Of a DNA stretch of 64,000 nucleotides, positions 27,585 through 35,923 are shown piece after piece. This DNA is from Faecalicatena contorta. GTDB lineage: Bacteria > Bacillota > Clostridia > Lachnospirales > Lachnospiraceae. The DNA is taken from assembly GCF_003149105.1 (NCBI RefSeq), contig NZ_QGDS01000006.1, positions 1-64,000 of the forward strand, in the 5' to 3' direction. Made by a program: the position numbers and the translations under genes. The notes beneath the pieces are model-generated. The model was not told the DNA's origin and did no database searches. It was given only the letters and a program-made list of their open reading frames with translations. The number at the start of each line of letters is the position of its first letter. Position 1 is the first letter of the stretch.

Positions 27585-28544
27585 ATGAAAGCAAAAAGAT
27601 TATTTGAAGAGATAAAAAGTTCTAAAGTATTTTATAGTCTGGCCGGATTGATTGTGCTGATTATTATTTCAGCAGCTATCGCTCCGAACTTCCGTACTGT
27701 GGACAACCTAATAACGATTTTCAGACAGGCAAGTATTCTTCTTGTTCTGAGTGCGGGACTTACTGCGGTACTGCTGACAGGAGGTATGGATTTATCGGTA
27801 GGGGCTACGGCGGGATTTGTAGGTTGTATCTGTGCCCGTATGATGAAAGAAGGAGTTCCTATCCTGGCGGCATTTGCAATTGGGATTCTGATAGGTATGA
27901 TTGTTGGAATTGTAAATGGGTTTCTGGCAGGAATACTTCCAAGCTTTATTGCAACTTATGGGACTAACTGGGTACTTGGAGGTCTGGCAATTATAGTCAT
28001 GCAGGGTGCGGTTATCTATGACCTGCCTAAAAATTTCACACAGATTGGGGTGGGACATATTGGTCCGGTTTCTAATCTGATTATTATTGCGGCAATTGTT
28101 GTTGTAGTGATTTATATACTGCTTCAGAGAACTACCTACGGAAGACAGGTATATGCATATGGTTCTAACCCGGTTGCAGCGAAATATTCGGCAGTGCCGA
28201 TGAAGAGGATTATGGTTTCCAGTTTTATGATGTGCAGCATGTGTGCAGGACTTGCCGGAATGCTGATAACAGCAAGGCTAAATGCAGCGGACGCAGCCAT
28301 GGGAGACAGCTATGGGCTTCAGACAGTGGCGGCCGTCGTAATCGGAGGGACCTCCATGCTGGGCGGCGAAGGCGGTGTTGTAGGAACTGTCATCGGGTCT
28401 TTGATTCTGACGATTATCGTAAATGTAATGAATCTGAAAGGTATATCTTCCTTTGCACAGGGCATGGTGGTGGGGATTGTTATTATCGCTATGGTATTAT
28501 TTGACACCTATACAAAACGGAAACAAGAAAGAAGTGCGGTTTAA
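27585..28544 (+). CDS. Sugar ABC transporter permease 2
   Basis: A 319-residue RbsC-family permease related to its upstream neighbour, with LLTGGMDLSVGATAGF (about 66), AYGSNPVAAKYSAVPMKR and VIGGTSMLGGEGGVVGT. I place the start at ATG 27585, giving 8 bases from the GGGGG ribosome site; another ATG two codons earlier is too close to it. Ends 81 bp before the hydrolase gene, with a small AAAATTG/CAATTTT stem between. Confidence 0.9.
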   Translation: MKAKRLFEEIKSSKVFYSLAGLIVLIIISAAIAPNFRTVDNLITIFRQASILLVLSAGLTAVLLTGGMDLSVGATAGFVGCICARMMKEGVPILAAFAIGILIGMIVGIVNGFLAGILPSFIATYGTNWVLGGLAIIVMQGAVIYDLPKNFTQIGVGHIGPVSNLIIIAAIVVVVIYILLQRTTYGRQVYAYGSNPVAAKYSAVPMKRIMVSSFMMCSMCAGLAGMLITARLNAADAAMGDSYGLQTVAAVVIGGTSMLGGEGGVVGTVIGSLILTIIVNVMNLKGISSFAQGMVVGIVIIAMVLFDTYTKRKQERSAV

Positions 28545-28625
28545 TCTATGAATTAAAATTGGCGGCTGACGACAATTTTAAGATAAAAGAAAACAATTTA
28601 GATAAAAGAAAGCGAGGTATTTATT

Positions 28626-29513
28626 ATGGGATTTACAATAAGGCCACTTAACACAGGATTTATTCCCACAAAGCCACTGGAATATCATTATCATTTTTCA
28701 TGCAAACCATATTTAAAGGGACTGCCGGAGGAAGCAGTAGCCCTGCCGGACTTCACGTTTCTGATTGAGGGAGGAGAACAGCTGGTTCTGGTTGATACAG
28801 GGATGGCATGGACCGAGCGTGCAAATAAATATCATCACAAAGGCTCCTGGCAGACACCGGGTGCAGATGATATTGAGGCTAAGCTTGCTAAGGTGGGGTA
28901 CAAACCATCAGATGTAGATATTGTCGTATTTACACACCTTCACTGGGACCATGTATTCTATATAGAGAAATTTACAAAGGCACGTTTTATATGCAACAAA
29001 ACAGAATGGGAATACGCGCATAATCCAGTACCGCTTCATTTTAAGAGCTATGAACGTGCCATTATTGCAAAAGACGGTGATGAGATTATTGCACCATTTG
29101 ACCAGCCTGGGGTAAAAGAACGATTCGAGACGGTGGAAGGTGAATGTGAAATCATTCCGGGAATCAGTGTATTTGAAAGCTTTGGACACTGTCCTGGCCA
29201 TATGACAGTGGTTATAGAAACAGAAAATGGACCTTACTATTGTGTAGGCGATTCTGTATTTGTAATGAGTAACATTGATGTGCCGCAGGAGATGGCAGAC
29301 GCATTGCATTACGATATCTGCCCTCCGGGGCGTTACGTTGATATTGTGGCTTCCTGGAATACAATCAGGGATACCGTAAGACGCTGTGATGAAGCAGGCG
29401 TTGACCCGCATACTCATCTGCTGCTTGCACATGATAAAGGGTTATCTGATTATTGTGAATCATATGCACAGTGGAACGAGGGGCGTATCCCAGTTCTGGG
29501 ACTGAAAAAATAG
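28626..29513 (+). CDS. Metallo-beta-lactamase-fold hydrolase, lactonase-like
   Basis: A 295-residue protein with the metal motif HLHWDH (His104, His106, Asp108, His109). A further His is in FGHCPGHMTVVIET (about 190) and an Asp in YYCVGDSVF (about 213). Family knowledge: this arrangement matches the branch that contains N-acyl-homoserine lactonases and other lactone or ester hydrolases. Its place behind a sugar importer and before carbohydrate-type enzymes suggests it opens a sugar lactone instead of quenching signals, but that is inference. A standard ribosome site (GAGG) lies upstream of ATG 28626. The next gene starts 1 bp after its stop. Confidence 0.75.
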   Translation: MGFTIRPLNTGFIPTKPLEYHYHFSCKPYLKGLPEEAVALPDFTFLIEGGEQLVLVDTGMAWTERANKYHHKGSWQTPGADDIEAKLAKVGYKPSDVDIVVFTHLHWDHVFYIEKFTKARFICNKTEWEYAHNPVPLHFKSYERAIIAKDGDEIIAPFDQPGVKERFETVEGECEIIPGISVFESFGHCPGHMTVVIETENGPYYCVGDSVFVMSNIDVPQEMADALHYDICPPGRYVDIVASWNTIRDTVRRCDEAGVDPHTHLLLAHDKGLSDYCESYAQWNEGRIPVLGLKK

Positions 29514-29514
29514 G

Positions 29515-30771
29515 ATGCTTATGAAGACGATAGCTGTAATTGAAAGCTGCGACACAAAATACCGGGAAGTGGAATATATGCGGGAGTGTATCACTTCACA
29601 GGGTGTACAGGCTCTAGTAATTGATGTGGCCACAGGTCCGGGCTCCTCCTATGGGTATGACATATCCAGGGAGGCGGTTGCAGAGTCCTATGGCACAAGC
29701 TGGGCAGAATTTGAACCAAAGACAAAAAGTGAAAAAATCAGTTTTATGATGGATGCCTGCGCTGCCTTTGTGGAAAAGCTTTTTCGGGAGAACAGAATTC
29801 AAGGGGTTCTCTCTGCGGGGGGACTTCAGAATACCGTTATGGCAACCAATGCAATGAAACGGCTGCCTATAGGCTTTCCAAAGGTCATGGCAACTACAGT
29901 GGCATCCGGGAGAAGGATGTTTCAAGATGTAGTGGGGGATAAAGATATTGTAGTGATTCCTTCCATATGTGATTTTACAGGAATGAACATCGTGACAAGA
30001 CAAATCCTGGACAATGCCTGTGCCTGCTGTGCAGGCATGGTAAAAGCAGCGGGGAAGATTCTGCAAAAGGGCAGTAAACCGGTAATTGGTGTAACACTAA
30101 TGGGGATTACTAATACGGGTGCCTGTGCAGCCGTGGATGAGTTGGAACGTCTGGGGATGGAAGTAATCGGTTTTCATGCTACCGGCACTGGTGGGGCAAT
30201 TATGGAACAGATGGCTGCGGATGGTCTTATTGACGGAATTCTGGACCTGACTACCCATGAAATTACGCAGGAATATTTTAAAGGCGGGTTCTCCTTTGGA
30301 GAAGATGTAAAATACAGGCTGGTGAAAGGAGTACAGAAAAAAGTTCCGTTAGTTGTCAGTGTGGGTGGTCTGGATTTTATTGATTTCTCTGTGGAAGAGT
30401 TTCCGCCCCGTATGGAGCAACGTATTTATATGTATCACAATGCCACAACGGCGCATATCAAGCTGCTCCCTGATGAGGCAGAGATTACCACGGCACGCTT
30501 TGTGGAGCGTCTGGAAAAAATTGATTATCCGGTTAAGCTTCTGCTCCCGACAGAGGGGATGCGCCATAATACCCGGGAAGGGGAAGAGCTGTATTATAAG
30601 GAAGTAGATGATGTGATTTTTCGGAAAATAAAAGAGCTGAAAAATGACAATATTCAGACTATCACAATCCCCGGAAACCTTGACACAAAGGAATGGGGAG
30701 TACAGGCAGCACATTATATGATTGATGAACTGCGTGAGAGAGGCGTTATCGGTGATGAAGTAAAATATTAA
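29515..30771 (+). CDS. Tm-1-like ATP-binding protein (UPF0261)
   Basis: A 418-residue member of UPF0261, named after the N-terminal domain of tomato Tm-1. It begins MKTIAVIESCDTKYREVEYMRE, has a Gly-rich VLSAGGLQNTVMATNAM segment (about 100) and PVIGVTLMGITNTGACAAVDEL (about 190), then FHATGTGGAIMEQM and DLTTHEITQEYFKGGFSFG. The C-terminus reads TIPGNLDTKEWGVQAAHYMIDELRERG. The biochemical function of bacterial members is, as far as I know, not settled. It probably acts on the imported compound or its breakdown product, because it sits tightly between the hydrolase and the aldolase-family gene. The start may be ATG 29515 or 29521; the latter gives the usual MKTIAVI beginning. Confidence 0.8.
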   Translation: MLMKTIAVIESCDTKYREVEYMRECITSQGVQALVIDVATGPGSSYGYDISREAVAESYGTSWAEFEPKTKSEKISFMMDACAAFVEKLFRENRIQGVLSAGGLQNTVMATNAMKRLPIGFPKVMATTVASGRRMFQDVVGDKDIVVIPSICDFTGMNIVTRQILDNACACCAGMVKAAGKILQKGSKPVIGVTLMGITNTGACAAVDELERLGMEVIGFHATGTGGAIMEQMAADGLIDGILDLTTHEITQEYFKGGFSFGEDVKYRLVKGVQKKVPLVVSVGGLDFIDFSVEEFPPRMEQRIYMYHNATTAHIKLLPDEAEITTARFVERLEKIDYPVKLLLPTEGMRHNTREGEELYYKEVDDVIFRKIKELKNDNIQTITIPGNLDTKEWGVQAAHYMIDELRERGVIGDEVKY

Positions 30772-30803
30772 CTCGCGATTTGATATGGAAGGATATTGAA
30801 AAC

Positions 30804-31409
30804 ATGACAGAAGATGTTAAAAAAATAGCAGAGGAACTTGTCATAGCCTGTAAAAGAGCTTATACTAGAGGTATACAGACAGGTAGTGGCGGAAACGTAA
30901 GTGCCCGGATACCAGACAGGGATTTAATGCTTGTAAAGGCTAGCGGCAGCTCTTTTGCCGACAGTACACCGGAGAGTTTTGTCATTACTGATTTTGACGG
31001 TAATTTAGTAGAAGGGAAAGGGAAACCTACAAGAGAAGCTTTACTACACGGTTTGCTATACAGAATTTGCCCTAAGATGAATTCAGTTGTGCATGTTCAT
31101 TCACCGTATTCGATTGCATGGGCCTCCACAGGAAAGAAACTGACCAGAACAACATGGCATGCAAAACTGAAGGTATGCACAGATTATCCTACTTTAGATG
31201 TTCCGGCAGCAGTAGTTGAAAAAGATTATTTTCCTTTTGTTGAAAAAATATATAGCGAGTATCCAGAGCTGCCCGGATTTCTGTTGGTGGATCACGGGAT
31301 TGTGGCAGTTGGAAAGGATGCAATTGATGCAGAACATACAGCGGAGCTGATGGAGGAGACCGCACAGGTGGCAATTTTGAAAGCAGCCGTTTCAAAGCTT
31401 GGCTTGTAA
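30804..31409 (+). CDS. Class II aldolase/adducin family enzyme
   Basis: A 201-residue zinc-dependent enzyme of the AraD/FucA family. Motifs: GSGGNVSARI (phosphate/substrate loop, about 32), KASGSSF, the acidic residue in PTREALLHGLLYR (about 80), metal ligands in VVHVHSPYS (about 102), and LVDHGIVAVG (about 165). Possible reactions are retro-aldol cleavage, 3-oxo-acid phosphate decarboxylation as in OtnC, or dehydration as in MtnB, all within this family. The next metabolic gene is a RuBisCO-like protein, and MtnB plus a RuBisCO-like MtnW is a known pairing, but no other methionine-salvage gene is here. Start ATG 30804 with GGAAGGA 10 bases upstream. Confidence 0.82.
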   Translation: MTEDVKKIAEELVIACKRAYTRGIQTGSGGNVSARIPDRDLMLVKASGSSFADSTPESFVITDFDGNLVEGKGKPTREALLHGLLYRICPKMNSVVHVHSPYSIAWASTGKKLTRTTWHAKLKVCTDYPTLDVPAAVVEKDYFPFVEKIYSEYPELPGFLLVDHGIVAVGKDAIDAEHTAELMEETAQVAILKAAVSKLGL

Positions 31410-31432
31410 ATATTACTTTAGGTGAAAACTAT

Positions 31433-32158
31433 ATGAGAGAAAGTGCGCGAATTACAATGAATGACTTTAACAAGGTCACACTGCAGCATAACAGGCTGCC
31501 GGACCTTGTTCTGGATAAGCTGATGGAATGGATCATGAGCGGAAAGCTTCTTATGGGAGACAAGCTGAACACGGAAGAACTGGCAAGCCAGCTTGGAGTC
31601 AGCAGGATGCCCATAAGGGAAGCACTGAGCAATCTGGAGAAGATGAGTCTGGCAGAGTCAATTCCCTATGCAGGAACGCGGCTTGTGACACTGACAAAGG
31701 AGGATGTCCGGCAGATATACATTGCCAGGACAGCACTTGAACCCGTGGCGGCAAAATATGCCTGCGAGAAGATTACGGAGAAGGATATTGAAAATTTCCG
31801 GAAGATTCACGAGGAATACAGACGGATTGTCACTCAGGACGAATTGGATGCCATTGATGTATATCAGCAGAACAGACTGTACCATTTTTCCATTTACAAA
31901 GCAAGTGAGCTTGGCAGAGTGTGTACGATGATAGAGTCATTGTGGGATAACCTGTCTTTTTTCAAACTGATATACGGGCAGGAGCTTTTGAATAGTAAGG
32001 AGTCAAGAGAACGCATGATAGAGGAGCACCAGAGCTATCTGGAAGCTTTGGAAAAGCGGGACAGTGACTTAATCTATGAGCTTCTGCGGGAGAATCTGAA
32101 AAAAAGAACGGAAAATATCCCCTACAATTCAGATGCATATTTCCATGAGGAAACCTGA
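31433..32158 (+). CDS. GntR family regulator (FadR subfamily)
   Basis: A 241-residue regulator. The winged helix is at about 25-85 (LVLDKLMEWIMSGKLLMGDKLNTEELASQLGVSRMPIREALSNLEKM). The C-terminal all-helical FCD ligand domain follows (IYIARTALEPVAAKYAC, then MIEEHQSYLEALEKRD). Family knowledge: such regulators sense sugar acids or related metabolites and usually repress their own catabolic operon. Its place inside the operon, between the aldolase-family and RuBisCO-like genes, marks it as the likely local regulator. The ribosome site is AGGTG before ATG 31433. Confidence 0.87.
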   Translation: MRESARITMNDFNKVTLQHNRLPDLVLDKLMEWIMSGKLLMGDKLNTEELASQLGVSRMPIREALSNLEKMSLAESIPYAGTRLVTLTKEDVRQIYIARTALEPVAAKYACEKITEKDIENFRKIHEEYRRIVTQDELDAIDVYQQNRLYHFSIYKASELGRVCTMIESLWDNLSFFKLIYGQELLNSKESRERMIEEHQSYLEALEKRDSDLIYELLRENLKKRTENIPYNSDAYFHEET

Positions 32159-32225
32159 TAAAAAAAGTAATAGGAGCCTGGATACGGACGGTATTCAGGC
32201 TCCTGTTGTATGTAAAGGAGAAACA

Positions 32226-33503
32226 ATGGACTCAGTATTATATACACTGCCGGAGAATATCCGCAGTAAGAATTATGTGGTTGCATCTTATTATATCAAG
32301 CTGCCTAAAGAGACAGATGTATTGAAAAAGGCATCCACCCTGGCTGTTGGGCAGACTATTGGAACATGGATACCGATTCCCGGCATTACGGAGGAAATCA
32401 GAGAAAAATATATGGGAAAGGTGGTGAATGTGTTTGATGTGCCTGCTCTTGATTTATCTACGCAGCTTGACACTTTGGAGCGGGAATATATTATTCAGAT
32501 TGCCTACCCGGCAGTGAATTTTGGCAGTGATTTTCCGCTTCTTCTCACGTCACTTCTGGGAAATGATGCGTCAACCTCTGCCCAGGTCAAGCTGCTCGAT
32601 ATCGAACTGCCGGAGGAATATACAAAAAAATTCCCGGGACCTTATTATGGGATAGAGGGTATACGGAAGCTGACCCAAATTGAGCAGCGCCCTTTTTTAT
32701 TAAATATGATTAAGCCCTGTACCGGGCTGACGCCGGCGGAAGGTGCACGGATATTCTATGAGACGGCACTGGGGGGCGTAGATTTTATCAAAGATGATGA
32801 ACTGCTTGGAAACCCCTCTTACAGTAAGTCCTGGGACCGGGTAAAAGCATACAAACAGGCGGCCCAGGCGGCTTATGAAAAAACCGGCGAGCGGGTTTTA
32901 TATTTTGTGAACGTGACAAGTGGTGCAGGGGAGATTATGGATACTGTAAAGCGTGTGGAGGATGCGGGAGCAGATGGGATTATGCTGAACTTTGCAGCTG
33001 TAGGATACAGCGTTTTAAAGCAGGTATCGGAGGCATCCCATGTGCCGGTTTTGGGACATGCGGCAGGTGCAGGAATGTATTATGAAGGAACTGCCAGCGG
33101 AATGTCCTCTCCACTGGCAGCCGGAAAACTGGCGCGCCTGGGTGGAGCTGATATTGTAATGGTAAACACGCCTTATGGCGGTTATCCTCTCTTGTATCAG
33201 AAATATATCCAGACGTTTGCCCAACTAACCCTGCCCTGGTATGGTTTGAAACCTTCTATGCCTTCAATCGGAGGCGGAGTCCATCCGGGAATGGTGGAAA
33301 AATACGTCAGGGAGGCAGGGAAAGATATTGTGCTGGCAGCAGGAGGAGCGGTTCAGGGACATCCTTGGGGAGCCACAGCAGGGGCAAGAGCAATGCGCCA
33401 GGCTATAGATATTGTGATAGAAGGAAGAAATTTTAGAGAAGCAGCTCAGGAGAAAGAAGAACTGAGAGAGGCATTGAAGTGCTGGAGCTATATAGGAGAG
33501 TAA
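32226..33503 (+). CDS. RuBisCO-like protein (form IV)
   Basis: A 425-residue homologue of the RuBisCO large subunit. The N-terminal domain starts at about 18 (VVASYYIKLP). The barrel keeps Lys163 in MIKP and the carbamylation/metal motif FIKDDE (Lys189, Asp191, Glu192). It departs from true RuBisCO elsewhere: the second lysine of the KPKLGL motif is replaced (KPCTGL), and the loop-6 lysine region reads NTPYGGYPLLYQK. So CO2 fixation is not expected. Enolisation, transcarboxylation or decarboxylation of a sugar-acid phosphate, as known for other RuBisCO-like proteins, is plausible. ATG 32226 follows AAAGGAG; an in-frame extension to 32133 overlaps the GntR gene and lacks a ribosome site. It closes the operon. 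Confidence 0.88.
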   Translation: MDSVLYTLPENIRSKNYVVASYYIKLPKETDVLKKASTLAVGQTIGTWIPIPGITEEIREKYMGKVVNVFDVPALDLSTQLDTLEREYIIQIAYPAVNFGSDFPLLLTSLLGNDASTSAQVKLLDIELPEEYTKKFPGPYYGIEGIRKLTQIEQRPFLLNMIKPCTGLTPAEGARIFYETALGGVDFIKDDELLGNPSYSKSWDRVKAYKQAAQAAYEKTGERVLYFVNVTSGAGEIMDTVKRVEDAGADGIMLNFAAVGYSVLKQVSEASHVPVLGHAAGAGMYYEGTASGMSSPLAAGKLARLGGADIVMVNTPYGGYPLLYQKYIQTFAQLTLPWYGLKPSMPSIGGGVHPGMVEKYVREAGKDIVLAAGGAVQGHPWGATAGARAMRQAIDIVIEGRNFREAAQEKEELREALKCWSYIGE

Positions 33504-33573
33504 TGAGCCGGGACTTATGGCAATTGATTATAAGAAGCCGGTGAAGGTTGTTTCAGAAAATAATAAGATTCAA

Positions 33574-33612
33574 AAGAACCCCTGTTTTTGTCGTTTGAAA
33601 ATGGGGGTTCTT
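33574..33612 (+). terminator. Hairpin ending the RuBisCO-like operon
   Basis: AAGAACCCC (33574-33582) pairs perfectly with GGGGTTCTT (33604-33612) across a 21-base loop; the T-run after it is weak. Confidence 0.55.
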
Positions 33613-33689
33613 GTTACACAACATCAAATCTAAATATAGAAATATCTCATAAGTATATGTGTTTTTTCGATTTGAAGATTACGGGGGTA

Positions 33690-33880
33690 TATGCTACTTT
33701 TATAGAAGTAAGGCATATAGTGATGACGGAAGTCATTGAAAAGGGAATCCGGTGAGAGTCCGGAACAGCCCGCTCTACTGTGTGATGGACGATAATTCTA
33801 AAGAGCCACTTAATAATTTGGGGAAGGCAGAATTAAAGGGAGATATCAAGTCAGGAGACCTGCTATATGTGAAAGATTCT
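33690..33880 (+). promoter_or_regulatory. Cobalamin riboswitch
   Basis: The core GGGAATCCGGTGAGAGTCC, then GGAACAGCCCGC and CTACTGT at about 33743-33781, is the conserved cobalamin aptamer. A B12-box-like segment AGTCAGGAGACCTGC ends it at about 33863. Downstream is a CobW/corrinoid-methyltransferase operon, the expected kind of target. The 5' boundary is approximate. A structured repeat with a terminator (copy C) lies between the aptamer and the first gene at 34096. Confidence 0.9.
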
Positions 33881-33929
33881 TTTCGGTGGGGAAAGAACAG
33901 TGATTACGCTGTTTTTCTGCACTTTTTTT

Positions 33930-34055
33930 ATGTTATAGAAAACTATGTTTTCTATAACATAAAACCCTCCGGGGGATCACACTGTGGCGGCAACGAAGAT
34001 GTTGCTATCGCAACCCGCCACAGGCAGAGAATCTCGCAAGCGAGATTCTTTTTTG
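33930..34055 (+). repeat. Structured intergenic repeat, copy C
   Basis: Starts with a perfect palindrome: two 14-bp arms (33930-33943 and 33947-33960) around TAT. ACCCTCCGG, shared with copy B (ACCCTTCCGG in copy A), follows. Next comes a stem TGTGGCGG (33983-33990) / CCGCCACA (34015-34022) with an inner GTTGC/GCAAC hairpin, then a terminator. The middle part differs from copies A and B, but the order palindrome, CCTCCGG, internal hairpin, terminator is the same as in copy B. Confidence 0.6.
34028..34055 (+). terminator. Terminator between riboswitch and cobW-like gene
   Basis: AGAATCTCGC (34028-34037) pairs with GCGAGATTCT (34040-34049), followed by TTTTT. It lies 41 bp before the cobW-like start and could be the regulated terminator of the riboswitch or the end of the inserted repeat. 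Confidence 0.75.
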
Positions 34056-34095
34056 AGAAATAAAATAACTAATATACAGCAGCAAAGGAGAACGT

Positions 34096-35037
34096 ATGGA
34101 AATTCAAATTATATCTGGATTCTTGGGCACTGGGAAGACCACCTTTTTAAATCAATATCTTCCCTTGCTGGATGGGAAAACAGTAGTGATAGAAAATGAA
34201 TTTGGTGATGTAGGCATAGATGGTGAACTGATAAAAGGGGATATCCCGGTGCGGGAAATCTATGCAGGATGTATTTGCTGCAGTTTATCAGTAGAGTTTC
34301 GTGAAGGAATATGTGAGATTGAGAAAAAATTTCATCCGGATAGAATCTTAATTGAACCTTCCGGTGTAGGGAGGCTTTCAGATGTAATAAATGCTTGTGA
34401 AAAGGCAAGGATGAAGGATGGGGTGGACGTAAGTGTGACGAAGCTGATTTCCATCGTAGATATTATGGCTTTTGAAGAATGCGCAGACTACTTTGGAAGT
34501 TTCTACCTGGACCAGATTCAACATGGAAGATTATTACTGCTTAGCAATTTAGATGGAATTGGAAAGACCGAAAAAGAAGTACAGATAGAACGGATTCGAG
34601 AAAAAAATCCGGACGCAATTATATATGAAGGGGATTGGAGGGAATTGGATAGGGAAGCATTACTGACGCTGGTAGATATGGCAGAGAACTATACCGATCA
34701 TCCAGAGGTTGTTGCTCATCAGCCAATTCCGGCAGATAAAGTTTTTTCCAGCCTAAGTTTTATAAATCCAGGGGTGAAGACAGCTGACCAAATAGAAAAG
34801 ACAATAGCAATGTTGAAAAATGAGGAGTATGGACAAGTTCTTCGGGTAAAAGGAATTCTGCAAGTTGATACAGGTGAGGTGCTTCAAATAGATGCAACGC
34901 CTTATTATAGTAGATATCAGAATGCAGCAAATAGCAATAGAGATGAGAAAGAAAATAAACTTATATTAATTGGCTGTAATTTGGAGCAAGAGAAGATAAG
35001 AGAATTATTTCATCCGGGAATGAAGGAGGAAGAATGA
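34096..35037 (+). CDS. CobW/COG0523 family GTPase
   Basis: A 313-residue G3E-family P-loop GTPase. Visible: Walker A GFLGTGKTTF (residue 7), the metal-binding CxCC motif as GCICCSL (about 58), DRILIEPSGVGRLSDV (about 84), and the guanine-recognition region LLLSNLDGIGKTEKE. Family knowledge: COG0523 proteins deliver metals such as zinc or cobalt, and some help with corrinoid-enzyme metallation. Leading a corrinoid methyltransferase operon behind a cobalamin riboswitch, it may supply metal (zinc for the UroD-type methyltransferases) or help corrinoid handling; this is inference. AAAGGAG precedes ATG 34096, and its stop overlaps the next gene. Confidence 0.87.
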   Translation: MEIQIISGFLGTGKTTFLNQYLPLLDGKTVVIENEFGDVGIDGELIKGDIPVREIYAGCICCSLSVEFREGICEIEKKFHPDRILIEPSGVGRLSDVINACEKARMKDGVDVSVTKLISIVDIMAFEECADYFGSFYLDQIQHGRLLLLSNLDGIGKTEKEVQIERIREKNPDAIIYEGDWRELDREALLTLVDMAENYTDHPEVVAHQPIPADKVFSSLSFINPGVKTADQIEKTIAMLKNEEYGQVLRVKGILQVDTGEVLQIDATPYYSRYQNAANSNRDEKENKLILIGCNLEQEKIRELFHPGMKEEE

Positions 35038-35906
35038 TGAATGGCATTAAAGATTTCAATTGTTCATACGACAATTCTGTCGGCATAAATGAGGCGGTAA
35101 CAAAGGAATTAAACCTTAAATTTCCCGAAGCATACAAATATGGGGAATCGATGGCAGAAATAGCAAAAGCTTTAAAGAAACATGATGGAGCAGATTTTTG
35201 TGAGCTTCCCTTTTGCCATACGGTGGAGGCAGAAGCAATGGGTGGTCTTGTCAATTATGGAAACGATAAAATCGGGCCAAGGGCAAAGGAGTATATTTGT
35301 ACAGATATAGAGGAATTACTGGAACTTCCTGAGATTGACTACTCAAAAGGCCGTATCCACGAAGTTTTGCTGGCTTGCCGTCAATTGCGGGAACAGGGAG
35401 AGAATGTGGTTTTAGAAGTGGCCGGTCCATTTACGATTCTCAATGTACTCATTGATGCCAGACATGTATTTAAGGGAATGCGTAAAAAAACAGAAGTCAT
35501 GAAAAAAGTATATGAAAAGTTTCGAAAGGAGATATTACGTTACATTAAAGAGGCACAAAAGTACGGGGTAAACTTAATCAGTTATGCGGACTCTTCCGGC
35601 GGTGTCAATATTCTTGGTCCCAAAATAGCGGAGCAGGTAGTAGAAGAGTTTACATATCCATTCTTGAAAGAAGTGGAGACATTAGTTGGAGATTCGGCAA
35701 TTGTACTGCTTTGTCCAAAGACAACGTTTGCCCTGCTTGGGACAAGTAAAGCTGAATTTGAGGATGTAGAATTGGAAGAGCCAATGAAATATGGACAGGG
35801 GTGTATACATTTGATAGGTAAAGAGAAATTTGCCGGGCAAATGTGCATTAAGAACATTGGATACAGATTGGAAAATAAAAAAGTAAAAGCAGTAAAGCTT
35901 TTATAA
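35034..35906 (+). CDS. UroD-family methyltransferase-like protein, altered zinc site
   Basis: A 290-residue uroporphyrinogen-decarboxylase-fold protein of the MtaA/CmuA type, shorter than its two paralogues in this operon (357 and 338). It shares the core pattern LPFCHTVEAEAMGG (about 58), EVAGPFTILNVLIDARHVF (about 127) and ISYADSSGGVNILGPKIAEQ (about 180). Where the paralogues have the zinc-binding H-x-C motif it has LLCPKTTFALLG, so the His is missing. This suggests a different role: substrate binding, a scaffold, or a divergent methyltransferase. It overlaps the cobW-like gene by ATGATG coupling. Confidence 0.78.
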   Translation: MMNGIKDFNCSYDNSVGINEAVTKELNLKFPEAYKYGESMAEIAKALKKHDGADFCELPFCHTVEAEAMGGLVNYGNDKIGPRAKEYICTDIEELLELPEIDYSKGRIHEVLLACRQLREQGENVVLEVAGPFTILNVLIDARHVFKGMRKKTEVMKKVYEKFRKEILRYIKEAQKYGVNLISYADSSGGVNILGPKIAEQVVEEFTYPFLKEVETLVGDSAIVLLCPKTTFALLGTSKAEFEDVELEEPMKYGQGCIHLIGKEKFAGQMCIKNIGYRLENKKVKAVKLL

Positions 35907-35923
35907 TAAAGGAGGATTTTTTT

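Noticed and set aside
28626-29513. Quorum-quenching role for the metallo-beta-lactamase-fold protein
   Set aside because: The HxHxDH motif alone cannot assign it; its operon is carbohydrate-type, so a sugar lactone or ester is a better guess.
30804-33503. Methionine salvage (MtnB plus MtnW) as the role of the aldolase-family and RuBisCO-like genes
   Set aside because: No mtnA, mtnK, mtnX or mtnD is nearby and the operon begins with a sugar importer; kept only as an analogy.
33752-34063. Open frame of 103 codons in front of the cobW-like gene
   Set aside because: It lies on the cobalamin aptamer and the structured repeat, has no ribosome site and no protein-like composition.
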